This document shows positions 1 through 7,431 of a DNA stretch of 17,374 nucleotides, in pieces. The notes under the pieces were generated by a model. That model saw only the letters and a program-made list of their open reading frames with translations, searched no databases and was not told where the DNA came from. The DNA is from an uncultured Bacillota bacterium. Its GTDB lineage: Bacteria; Bacillota_I; Bacilli_A; RFN20; CAG-826. Numbering within the stretch: the stretch's first letter is position 1; every line of letters begins with the position of its first letter. The position numbers and the translations under genes were made by a program. The stretch spans positions 1-17,374 of the forward strand of contig CAMOEH010000115.1 in the NCBI GenBank assembly GCA_946612055.1, read 5' to 3'.

Positions 1-282
1 AATGACAACGTGAACAACAAAATCACGATTGATTCCATCGCCGCGGGGATGAATTTCTCCAAAAGTTATCTCCAGCACGTCTTCAAAGAAGCGATGGGCG
101 TTCCCATCTCCCAATATATCCTGATCCAGAAAATGCAGGCCGCGAATTTCTTGCTTGAAGAAGGGAAATCGTTAAAGCAAGTTTCTTATGAACTTGGATA
201 CAAATATTACCCAACCTTTTTCTCCGCTTATAAGAAATTCTTCGGCCATTGCCCAAAGGAAAGAAGAAAAATCAATGACTGA
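1..282 (+). CDS. AraC/XylS-family transcriptional regulator, C-terminal DNA-binding part (5' truncated by window edge)
   Basis: The reading frame is open from base 1 (Asn-Asp-Asn-Val...) and ends in TGA at 280-282, so only the last ~93 residues are present. The GTG at 10 is probably an internal valine codon. These residues match the double helix-turn-helix of AraC/XylS regulators: a first HTH around ITIDSIAAGMNFSKSYLQHVF, then a second with the family signature LGYKYYPTFFSAYKKFFG followed by CPKERR, equivalent to the usual G-(F/Y)-x-x-x-x-x-F-x-x-x-(F/Y)-K-x-x-x-G-x-x-P-x-x-x-R. Such proteins bind promoter DNA and often sense sugars, but the sensor domain lies off the window, so ligand and class (cupin AraC or two-component response regulator) cannot be told. 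It overlaps the downstream GH78-like gene by 8 bases, which implies co-transcription and local control of glycan use. Confidence 0.9.
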   Translation, partial: NDNVNNKITIDSIAAGMNFSKSYLQHVFKEAMGVPISQYILIQKMQAANFLLEEGKSLKQVSYELGYKYYPTFFSAYKKFFGHCPKERRKIND

Positions 283-1702
283 ATATCTTTTGCCTTCTAA
301 GATCATTGCCTCCGAAGGTGTGGAGAATCTTGATTATCTATTTCAACCAACGAGGTTATGCGCGTTGCATTTTGGCCTAGCCTCCATGTGGAAAGATTTC
401 ACCAAATTCAAAGGAAAAGGATCTTATCTCATCCTCGATTTCGGGAAAGAAATGTGCGGAGGGCTACGCGTCTTCACCGCGGGATTAACTTCGCCAAATT
501 GTAAAATCCGAGTCCGTTTTGGCGAAAGCTTAGGCGAAGTCAATTCTTCGTTAGGCGAGAAAAGAAATCCAACCAACGACCATTCTTTAAGAGATTTCGT
601 AACGATGCTGACTTGGTCGGCGGATTTAGAAATTGGGAATACTGGCTTCCGCTTCGCCCGCATCGATATCCTCGAAGAAAAAGAAGTCTATATCCGAGGC
701 ATCTATTGCAAAAACAATCTTTTCTCCGCCCCACTAATCTATGAATATTCAGGAAAAGACAAAACCATTAAGGAAATCTTTGATGTCGCGAAAAGAACAA
801 TCGATCTTTGTTCTTCTAGCGGATATATCTGGGATGGCATTAAAAGGGACCGTGTCGTTTGGATTGGCGATTGCGCTCCTGAAGTCATGGCTTTGATGAC
901 TCTTTATGGAGACGTCTCTCCCATTCGAAACTCTTTGGATGCGGCCGAAGAGGCTTATCCGATTCCAACCTTCATCAACGCGATATCCACCTATTCGATG
1001 TGGTGGGTCATCATCCTTCATGATTATTACGAAGAATTCGGTTGCCTTGATTATCTAAAATCGAAGCAATCCTATCTTCTCGGCTTAGAAGGCTTATTTG
1101 ATAATCTAATCAATGAACAAGGGGAATTGGATTCAAAAATCCGTCATATGGTCGATTGGCCAACCGTTGGAACCATTGACGAAGATGTCGGCATCCGTTG
1201 CATCTTCTTAATGGCCATCAACAAGATGAAGGATCTATATTCGATTCTTGGATTAGACGAGACTCGTTTAGATAACATCAAACGTAAAATCCTTGTTAAA
1301 CCCCTCGTGGCTAAGGTGAAGAAACAAGTCATCGCCTTAAAATATTTCGCGACGGGCGAATTAAGCGAAGAAGAATACCAATTGCTCATCAAAGATGGGG
1401 CAAAAGGATTCTCGACGTTCATGAGTTATTACATCCTCTCGGCGATTGCTTCTAAAGACGAAGCTTTGGCCATCAAACTCATGAAAGAATATTACGGGGC
1501 GATGCTAGAAAAAGGAGCAACCTCGTTTTGGGAAGATTTCGATTTGTCGTGGTGTAAAGATTCGGGACGTGTCGACGAAATCGATCCGTCCAAAAAAGAT
1601 ATCCATGGCGATTATGGGGCCTATTGCTATGTCGGCTACCGTCATAGCTTATGCCATGGCTGGTCCACCGGCGTCATCAAATTCATCAAAGAGCACTGCT
1701 AA
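275..1702 (+). CDS. Cytoplasmic alpha-L-rhamnosidase-like (GH78-type six-hairpin) protein
   Basis: The 475-residue product starts at the ATG at 275; an upstream in-frame ATG at 188 would overlap the regulator by 95 bases and is unlikely. A purine-rich AAAGGAAAGAAG at 255-266 can serve as ribosome-binding site. There is no signal peptide or membrane segment. Residues ~50-145 look like the beta-sandwich region of GH78 proteins (ILDFGKEMCGGLRV, then RVRFGESLGE, then GFRFARIDI). Residues ~160-475 look like the (alpha/alpha)6 catalytic part, with DGIKRDRVVWIGD at 187-199, SFWEDFD at 417-423 and a C-terminal HSLCHGWSTG at 457-466. In classical GH78 enzymes the matching motif is D-C-P-Q-R-D-E-R-L-G-W-T-G-D, with a catalytic Glu after RD; here that position is Arg193. 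E203 or E420 could act instead, or the substrate may differ. The protein is much shorter than typical GH78 enzymes (about 900-1000 residues). Fold assignment is fairly sure, rhamnosidase activity is not. Confidence 0.75.
   Translation: MTEYLLPSKIIASEGVENLDYLFQPTRLCALHFGLASMWKDFTKFKGKGSYLILDFGKEMCGGLRVFTAGLTSPNCKIRVRFGESLGEVNSSLGEKRNPTNDHSLRDFVTMLTWSADLEIGNTGFRFARIDILEEKEVYIRGIYCKNNLFSAPLIYEYSGKDKTIKEIFDVAKRTIDLCSSSGYIWDGIKRDRVVWIGDCAPEVMALMTLYGDVSPIRNSLDAAEEAYPIPTFINAISTYSMWWVIILHDYYEEFGCLDYLKSKQSYLLGLEGLFDNLINEQGELDSKIRHMVDWPTVGTIDEDVGIRCIFLMAINKMKDLYSILGLDETRLDNIKRKILVKPLVAKVKKQVIALKYFATGELSEEEYQLLIKDGAKGFSTFMSYYILSAIASKDEALAIKLMKEYYGAMLEKGATSFWEDFDLSWCKDSGRVDEIDPSKKDIHGDYGAYCYVGYRHSLCHGWSTGVIKFIKEHC
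1626..1648. repeat. Inverted repeat / hairpin near the convergent gene ends
   Basis: GCTATG-T-CGG-CTA-CCG-T-CATAGC forms a stem of six plus three base pairs with one T-T mismatch and a three-base loop. It lies inside the end of the GH78-like gene (codons for Tyr-Val-Gly-Tyr-Arg-His-Ser), 55 bases before the point where the two transcripts converge. No run of T follows on either strand, so it is not a classical intrinsic terminator. It could slow RNA polymerase or protect transcript ends, or be a by-product of the codons used. Confidence 0.4.
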
Positions 1703-4700
1703 TTAATAAACCATCACGTAAGCGGCACGTCCTGCAGATAATTTAATTTGCAGCGTTTTCGCGCCCATTGATACAACGCGAGGCAAGCCGGATTCGTAAA
1801 TGACGGCATATTCATAATTCTGGTTGAAAGTCATCGTGATGGTCTGCAATAGCTCCGCGCTGAAGCTGTTATAGACGTTTTGGACCATATACATGTATTT
1901 GTTATCGGTTTTGTTTCTTAATCCTGTAGCCAAAACCCAGTCTCTTGTTGTTGAGACGTTCGTTAGCTCACCATAAGTAGAACTAGAAGGATAAGAAGCG
2001 GAAGATGTCGTCTTCGAATAGATCTTCGCGCTATTGTAACTTAAGTTGTATTTATATAAATGCATCCATTCGTAATCGAAACTAGAGATGACCGGCGCGA
2101 AAGCGTTGATCTCGTGAATCTGGCTTTGGAAATAATAATAGAGATCGGTTCTATTCCCATCGACGTCTAAGAAGGAACTGTTATCAATCCAGGTTTCGCT
2201 GCCTGTCACCGCCCTAACGCAATAGACGAAATAGGAAATATGCTTCACGCCAAGACCTAAGGCCATGTTATTGATCCAGGCAATATCCGCGCGGTTAAGG
2301 ATTCTCGTTCCATAATATGTCACGGCTTGCGTAACAAAATACATATCGAGATTATTGGTTTTGCAATACTCGGCAACGATAAGCAAGTTGCGCATATAGA
2401 AATAGTTGAGGCCCTTCTTCTCGTAGATATTGTCTTTGTCGCTAGAAGCGAAGGGATAAGCATCGAATTGGATGTAATCGAGGCCACTATTGGCGACGAA
2501 GGCGTTCAAATACGTTTTGTAATTCGCTTCGTGTTGCGCGTCACTGACGGTGCCAGAAGACGTAACGCCCGTAAGCACTGCATCGGAAGTTGAAAGAGGC
2601 TGCAGGTTGGCATTGACGTAGAAATCTTCGCGGCTCAGTTTGGTTTTAACTCTCTTGATGGAAGCCATGAGGTCTTTGAAGCCGCCATTAAGCATCTTAT
2701 AGGTTTGCTCGTCGCCGACATTGACGCCAAAGCAAGCGGGATGATTCATGTAGATGCCAAGACGATGCTCAACGAAAGCATCAAGATCATCCGTGGTAGA
2801 GAAGCGATAATTGTCGCCCACCTTAGGAATGTATTGATGGGCGAATTTATTCCCGGTTGGATTGCCATCGGTATCCACGCTTTCCAGCAAATCGACGCCG
2901 ATGATCGAAGTGTTGTATTTGCTTAAGACGGTGAAGCATAAATCAACGACCATCACCTTTTGATTGAGCTTGGCCGCATTATCGAAAAGATAGGCCTCCG
3001 CATCACTTAAAGCGGTCTCGTATCGCCCGATTTGGATGGCTTGCTCATACATCATCTCCAAGCCCGTGTTTTGGAATTCGACGACTTTGTCGATTCCCAA
3101 ATACGACTCGTAATCGCTTCTCGACGCTTGGGAATTGGTGGAGGAATAAGCGTGGGTAGCGATGCCGTCTCCTTGATAATTGGGGATAGCTTTCATCGTC
3201 GCGGTTCCAGATAAAGTCACATTGATTGGAACAATATGATTGCCATTCGTGGTGAAGATCTTCAATTTGACCGTGCCAGAAACCTTTTGATTATTAGATT
3301 CTGGGAGCATCTGCACCAAAGCAGCATGCGGCAATAGATAATTTGAGCTACTGACCTCATAGGGGAATTCGTGTTCGCCTACCATCATGCGATAGACGTT
3401 GGAATAGCCAGATAAGGTGTAATAGGTGTTAGCGCCATAGGCAACGGAGATGTTAATTCCGCTAGAAGCATCGGCAAAGGCAACGGGTTCGAAATAGATA
3501 TGCTCGCAAAGATGGTGATTGTCGTGGATATAGGAAACCGTCGCAAGGTGAATACCTTCAGTAACAGGACTTTGATCGATCTCGACTTCGTTGCCGGAAG
3601 CCCCACGAATAAAGGCGGTATTTCCATCAATAGAAACGGAAACGAATTCATCGATGGAAGAGGATGTTTTGATCTTTAGTCCAGTAGAAGGAGAATAATG
3701 GGCTTGTCCCATGTTGCTATAGGAAGAATAGTGAGAGATACGGATGTTATCGATATAGATGGTGCCGGCTCCGAAAGCATTCGTCGTGAAGCGTCCCGTG
3801 CTTTCGGTAATGTCGGCCTTAGATAGGCTCAAGGTCGTCCATTCGCCCTTTTTCAAGGTCAAGGTGTGGCCAGCCATCGTCGTCGCGGTCAGTCGGCTCA
3901 TATCGTCAGTATAGGCATCGAAGACAAGGACATCCTCATCCCCCATCATCTTGACGTATTCGGGGTTAACCTCCATCGTTCCTTCGGCTTTTTTCGTTAA
4001 CTTTAAGCTATATAAGCCATGGCTTGCTCTTTCGGTTGTGATTTCTGCTCCCGTGGCTGCTTTCCAGCGGCAAGAGAAAAGGAAGACTCCGCTATTGGTG
4101 CATGCTTTGATGTTGGCTTCCGTGTTTTCGAATTTGAATTTGGAAGCCCCGGCATGCCCGTCGTTTGCATCGGAGAAGCAATCAACATGGAAAGCGCCTA
4201 CGTTTTCAAAGGAAGTCAATTCATTGGTCGCAAGACGGATGTTATCGATATAAACGGTGCCAGTAGGCGAGCCTTGGAGGATAAGGAATCTGCCGTCGGC
4301 AGTAATCTGAGATTTCTTGAAATGGAAGGTATGCCATTTACCGTTTCGGATGGATTCGTTCTCTTGGGAGACGATGCGGCCATTTGTACCATCTAAAATT
4401 GCTCCACTGCCGCTAGACCACCAACCATTGAAATCGACCGTTGAATAAAAATCAAAGAGGATGCCTTCATCCGGGATCGTCGGATTTCCGCCGTTTTGGT
4501 CTTTGATGGCCAAAGAAAGATAACCACTATTCTTTTTGAAGGCGATCGATCTTTCTCCTTCGGTGTGCTTTTCATAATTTGGCCCAACCGAGGTGGTATC
4601 TAAAGCGGACCCATTAATTTGAAATTGAGCGGCTGCCGTGACCGGATTACGGAGGTAGAAATTCGTTCCAGAAACGGTCGCATATCCATTTTCGAGGCCG

Positions 4701-5503
4701 TTGCGCGAATTGTAATCGTAACAATCCGTATAAGACAGAGCGAAATTATCCAGGTAAAGGTCATAGGGTCCACTCGCCCCATATTGGATAAACCAATCGT
4801 TATCGCCCATTTGGGAATAAACGCCACGAGTAAGGAGGAATTGCTTATAGGTATTGGCGATGCCATAGCCCGTATTGTTCCGTTCGTAGCAAGAAATAAT
4901 CTCGTTGTTGTTATTCACATATGAGGCATCGACTTTGATATGACGGAAATTGTTGGTTGTCACCGTCCCTTTTGCATAGAAAGATAACGCCTTAATCTCT
5001 GGATCGGAGAAGACATAATCAAGATATCCTTTGTCGATGCGAAGATGGGAATCTTTGCCTCCAGTTCCCGTAAAGGATGCCTTCAAGGCTTTGCTACCAT
5101 CAATCCCTTCGTTATCAACCAAAGACAAAGAGTTGAAGCCATCATAAATCGAAATATAGGAATTGACGCCGTCATTGAAATCAAACAATTTGCTATACGG
5201 CTTGATGAGCCTTTCATCATTATCGGGCAAGGAATTGATGAATTGGCTAGCGGGGGTTCCGCCTTCGGTGATGGTTCCATTAGTCGGGGCGGAGAAAAGA
5301 TTAGTATGGCTAGAGCAACTAACCCAATATTCTTTGATGCCTTTTTGGGTGGTCGAGGCGTCCACTTTATTGTAATGGACCCATTCCTCATTCACCGGCG
5401 AAGCAAAGATGGAATTGGGGGAGAAAGTAACGGCAAGAGTGATGGCAAGAAAGGATAAAGTAAGGGATGAAACGGAGATTAACGTCGTTTTCGATGGCCT
5501 CAT
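1703..5503 (-). CDS. Large secreted multidomain protein: three CBM-like modules plus probable TIM-barrel glycoside hydrolase
   Basis: The 1266-residue product has a Sec signal peptide (hydrophobic ~7-27, likely cut near IFA-S at 34/35) and no sortase motif or lipobox. Residues 40-100 hold a small GIKEYWVSCSS segment followed by INSLPDNDERL. Three similar beta-rich modules follow (~104-258, ~270-425, ~430-590), each ending in an LDNFALSY / YIDNIRLA / YIDNIRIS strand as in carbohydrate-binding jelly-roll domains. Residues ~600-770 look Ig-like. Residues ~780-1150 resemble a (beta/alpha)8 glycosidase barrel: GVNVGDEQTY (926-935) gives E932 as candidate acid/base, then YIQFDAYPF (1010-1018), MYFVTQA (1054-1060) and WINNMALGLGVKHISYFVY (1076-1094). 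A beta-sandwich (~1180-1266) closes the protein. The start overlaps the permease stop in ATGA and has a good SD at 5513-5518. It is last in the operon. Family and substrate are not recognised; extracellular glycan cleavage is inferred. Confidence 0.8.
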   Translation of the reverse strand: MRPSKTTLISVSSLTLSFLAITLAVTFSPNSIFASPVNEEWVHYNKVDASTTQKGIKEYWVSCSSHTNLFSAPTNGTITEGGTPASQFINSLPDNDERLIKPYSKLFDFNDGVNSYISIYDGFNSLSLVDNEGIDGSKALKASFTGTGGKDSHLRIDKGYLDYVFSDPEIKALSFYAKGTVTTNNFRHIKVDASYVNNNNEIISCYERNNTGYGIANTYKQFLLTRGVYSQMGDNDWFIQYGASGPYDLYLDNFALSYTDCYDYNSRNGLENGYATVSGTNFYLRNPVTAAAQFQINGSALDTTSVGPNYEKHTEGERSIAFKKNSGYLSLAIKDQNGGNPTIPDEGILFDFYSTVDFNGWWSSGSGAILDGTNGRIVSQENESIRNGKWHTFHFKKSQITADGRFLILQGSPTGTVYIDNIRLATNELTSFENVGAFHVDCFSDANDGHAGASKFKFENTEANIKACTNSGVFLFSCRWKAATGAEITTERASHGLYSLKLTKKAEGTMEVNPEYVKMMGDEDVLVFDAYTDDMSRLTATTMAGHTLTLKKGEWTTLSLSKADITESTGRFTTNAFGAGTIYIDNIRISHYSSYSNMGQAHYSPSTGLKIKTSSSIDEFVSVSIDGNTAFIRGASGNEVEIDQSPVTEGIHLATVSYIHDNHHLCEHIYFEPVAFADASSGINISVAYGANTYYTLSGYSNVYRMMVGEHEFPYEVSSSNYLLPHAALVQMLPESNNQKVSGTVKLKIFTTNGNHIVPINVTLSGTATMKAIPNYQGDGIATHAYSSTNSQASRSDYESYLGIDKVVEFQNTGLEMMYEQAIQIGRYETALSDAEAYLFDNAAKLNQKVMVVDLCFTVLSKYNTSIIGVDLLESVDTDGNPTGNKFAHQYIPKVGDNYRFSTTDDLDAFVEHRLGIYMNHPACFGVNVGDEQTYKMLNGGFKDLMASIKRVKTKLSREDFYVNANLQPLSTSDAVLTGVTSSGTVSDAQHEANYKTYLNAFVANSGLDYIQFDAYPFASSDKDNIYEKKGLNYFYMRNLLIVAEYCKTNNLDMYFVTQAVTYYGTRILNRADIAWINNMALGLGVKHISYFVYCVRAVTGSETWIDNSSFLDVDGNRTDLYYYFQSQIHEINAFAPVISSFDYEWMHLYKYNLSYNSAKIYSKTTSSASYPSSSTYGELTNVSTTRDWVLATGLRNKTDNKYMYMVQNVYNSFSAELLQTITMTFNQNYEYAVIYESGLPRVVSMGAKTLQIKLSAGRAAYVMVY
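3740..3766 (-). repeat. Intragenic direct repeat, copy A (YIDNIR strand of CBM-like module 3)
   Basis: These 27 bases match 4235-4261 with two mismatches, and the first 18 bases (+ strand) are identical. They encode the Gly-Thr-Ile-Tyr-Ile-Asp-Asn-Ile-Arg strand ending module 3. Near-identity at DNA level in two otherwise divergent modules suggests module duplication, or strong constraint plus shared codon choice. Confidence 0.75.
4235..4261 (-). repeat. Intragenic direct repeat, copy B (YIDNIR strand of CBM-like module 2)
   Basis: Partner of the copy at 3740-3766. It encodes Gly-Thr-Val-Tyr-Ile-Asp-Asn-Ile-Arg at residues ~415-423. The first module carries a more diverged version (YDLYLDNFALSY, residues 247-258). 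Confidence 0.75.
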
Positions 5504-6474
5504 TCTTTAATGCCTCCCAAAGATAGATTCGCCATGAGCTTGTCTTTCAAGAAGATGAAGAGAAGGACAATGGGCGATGCCGTGGAGATGACTCCGGCGA
5601 ATTTCATCGTCGTCGTGACCGTGATGCCTAAAGCCCCCGCGCTGCCAGAAGACAAGCGGTAAATGCCATAGGCAAGGGTTGGATAGCTTGGCATATATAG
5701 CAAGGGAGATTGATAGTCATTCCAAAGGTTAACAAAGGAAATGAGGAAGACCGTGGATATCAGTTTGATCGACATCGGAAGGACAACGCGGGTGATGGTT
5801 TGCAGTTGATTAGCCCCGTCGATTTCCGCGGCTTCAAGATACGTATCCGAATAATTCTCGAAATAGGCATAGAAAACGAAGAAGTACATGCCGAAGAAAT
5901 TGAATTTCTGAATCAACGATCCGTGCAAGGTGTTATAGATGCCTAGGTCCCTCATCAAAGTGATCATGGCTGGATAATTGCCAACAATCGGGATGATATA
6001 AACGATGAGAGCGATGCCATAAAGGATCTTCGAGAATTTGAATTTGTATTTGCAAAGGATATAGGCAACAACAGCCGGGACGATCGTTTGCAATAACCCG
6101 CCTAAGCCCGCATAAATTAAGGTGTAGACAAGCATCATCGCGAAGCTAACTTCCCGAGGAGGCTGGATGATTTGTCCGAATAGACGCGAATAATACGATT
6201 GGTCCCCGATTTGAATCTTAAATTTCGTCAGCATGTCGATGAAATTATCGAAGAAGCCAAATTCCGGATCATATTCTCCTGTCGGCCAGGAAAAATAATT
6301 CCCGGCATCGAATTCATAGCCGGATTTAAAGGAATTCAAGATCGTCCATAAGACGATCAAAGTTAAGATGATGGTGAACACCACCAAAAGCAAAGCGATC
6401 AAGGAATAGAAAAGGGTACCGACTAGCGATTTGTTCTTGATTCTGTTTTTTCGATTCAATTTCAATCTAGCCAT
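5500..6474 (-). CDS. Sugar ABC transporter permease, MalG/UgpE-like (CUT1 family)
   Basis: This is one of the two membrane subunits of a carbohydrate importer (324 residues). It shows about six hydrophobic segments: ~20-46, ~112-140, ~148-168, ~192-205, ~236-250 and ~290-309. The cytoplasmic EAA loop that docks on the ATPase is clear at 214-233 (EAAEIDGANQLQTITRVVLP), with the D-G and final L-P of MalG-type subunits. The loop after the first segment (~48-110) is rather long and acidic/aromatic for a MalG protein and would sit outside the cell near the solute-binding protein. It follows the other permease by 9 bases; that gene's TAG stop is the start of the TAGGAAAG ribosome-binding site. Its TGA stop overlaps the ATG of the downstream glycosidase-like gene. 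Sugar specificity cannot be read from the sequence. Confidence 0.93.
   Translation of the reverse strand: MARLKLNRKNRIKNKSLVGTLFYSLIALLLVVFTIILTLIVLWTILNSFKSGYEFDAGNYFSWPTGEYDPEFGFFDNFIDMLTKFKIQIGDQSYYSRLFGQIIQPPREVSFAMMLVYTLIYAGLGGLLQTIVPAVVAYILCKYKFKFSKILYGIALIVYIIPIVGNYPAMITLMRDLGIYNTLHGSLIQKFNFFGMYFFVFYAYFENYSDTYLEAAEIDGANQLQTITRVVLPMSIKLISTVFLISFVNLWNDYQSPLLYMPSYPTLAYGIYRLSSGSAGALGITVTTTMKFAGVISTASPIVLLFIFLKDKLMANLSLGGIKE
5513..5518 (-). promoter_or_regulatory. Ribosome-binding site of the 1266-residue secreted protein
   Basis: GGGAGG on the minus strand sits 9 bases before the ATG at 5503, inside the permease codons for the Gly-Gly near its C-terminus. It supports the start at 5503 and independent or coupled re-initiation after the ATGA overlap. 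Confidence 0.7.
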
Positions 6475-6483
6475 AATACTTTC

Positions 6484-7431
6484 CTATTTCGCAGAAGGCC
6501 CATATTTGAGCAGCAATTTCCGGACGATGAGGGTGACCGGGAATAAGACGATCGTGATGAGCAAAGAGAAGGCGCTTAAGGTGCTATAGCTAGCAACTTC
6601 AACCGAATCCGGGACAAGTCCACCGGCTCGATTTTGGGCTTCGCTATAAAGGAAGAAACCGATGGTCGCCAATTTGTCGTCTTGGAAGCTAAAGGTGAAT
6701 AGATACATTTGATTGGTAAAGATTGTTCCTATCGTCATGATGATGAAGGAAACAATCGTTGGGAAAATGCAAGGCAGGGTCACGTGGAAGAATTCCTGGA
6801 TGGGGTTGCAACCATCGAGTTCGCTTGCTTCCACTAAAGAAGGCGGGATATTGGTCATCGCGCCGGTGAAAAGAAGGACGTTCGTACCAAAGCTCATAAA
6901 GAGGACGAAACAAAGCAATGTCGTTCTTCTTACATCAATAGTCGAATTCACAAGCAAGTCTGGAAGCTGAGATCCAGGGAAAGCTTCTGTTAGCAAGACT
7001 TTGACGATAATGACAAAGACCGTGCCCGAGATAATCTGAGGAAGGAATAGCAATACGCGGAACAATCCGGCGAAAAGCTTTCGCTTATAGATGTAATAAG
7101 AGAAAAGTAGCGCAAGAGGAATGCCAATAAAGAATTCGACAACGAACAAAATTAAAGAGTTCTCAATCAACTGAGGCTTTTCTTTAAATATCAGGAAGAC
7201 GTTTTTGAAATTCTCGATGCCGGCAAAAGAGCTGACATATCCCCCGCCATCGGCGATTTCATAATGCTGGAAAGCAAGAATGATGCTATCGATGTTGACG
7301 TAGATATAAAACAAAGCGAATTGAAGTAACGGCAACGCCAAAATGAGGATATAAAAGATCAGCCGCTTCATGTAGCGAGAATTCTTGAAGGGCGATGTCC
7401 TTTTTCTTTTTTTGGCGACCATATTAGGCAT
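6484..7431 (-). CDS. Sugar ABC transporter permease, MalF/UgpA-like (CUT1 family)
   Basis: The partner membrane subunit of the importer (315 residues). After a basic N-terminus (KKRKR, ~7-11) there are about six hydrophobic segments, starting ~23-45, then ~92-113, ~121-147, ~171-190, ~222-245 and ~285-303. The EAA-type loop is EASELDGCNPIQEFFHVTLP at 201-220, with the usual D-G and terminal L-P. Its lack of the large extra loop of enteric MalF fits Gram-positive UgpA/LacF-like proteins. The start could be the ATG at 7431 (8-base overlap with the 110-residue gene) or the ATG at 7422, three codons later, just after that gene's TAA. Neither has a close Shine-Dalgarno; GGAGG lies 17 or more bases upstream, so translation is probably coupled to the preceding gene. 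Confidence 0.93.
   Translation of the reverse strand: MPNMVAKKRKRTSPFKNSRYMKRLIFYILILALPLLQFALFYIYVNIDSIILAFQHYEIADGGGYVSSFAGIENFKNVFLIFKEKPQLIENSLILFVVEFFIGIPLALLFSYYIYKRKLFAGLFRVLLFLPQIISGTVFVIIVKVLLTEAFPGSQLPDLLVNSTIDVRRTTLLCFVLFMSFGTNVLLFTGAMTNIPPSLVEASELDGCNPIQEFFHVTLPCIFPTIVSFIIMTIGTIFTNQMYLFTFSFQDDKLATIGFFLYSEAQNRAGGLVPDSVEVASYSTLSAFSLLITIVLFPVTLIVRKLLLKYGPSAK

Noticed and set aside
188..274. Earlier in-frame ATG for the GH78-like protein
   Set aside because: It would overlap the AraC-type gene by 95 bases, and the added residues are just that gene's HTH region read in another frame. The ATG at 275 fits the short operon overlap.
1732..1753. CTGCA...TGCAG inverted repeat as a terminator for the plus-strand unit
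   Set aside because: The stem is only five pairs with a 12-base AT-rich loop, and only a short T run follows. Too weak to call.
5045..5458. Open frame of 137 codons on the + strand opposite the 1266-residue gene
   Set aside because: It is antisense to a clear secreted protein, has no recognisable domain or ribosome-binding site, and looks like a shadow of codon usage.
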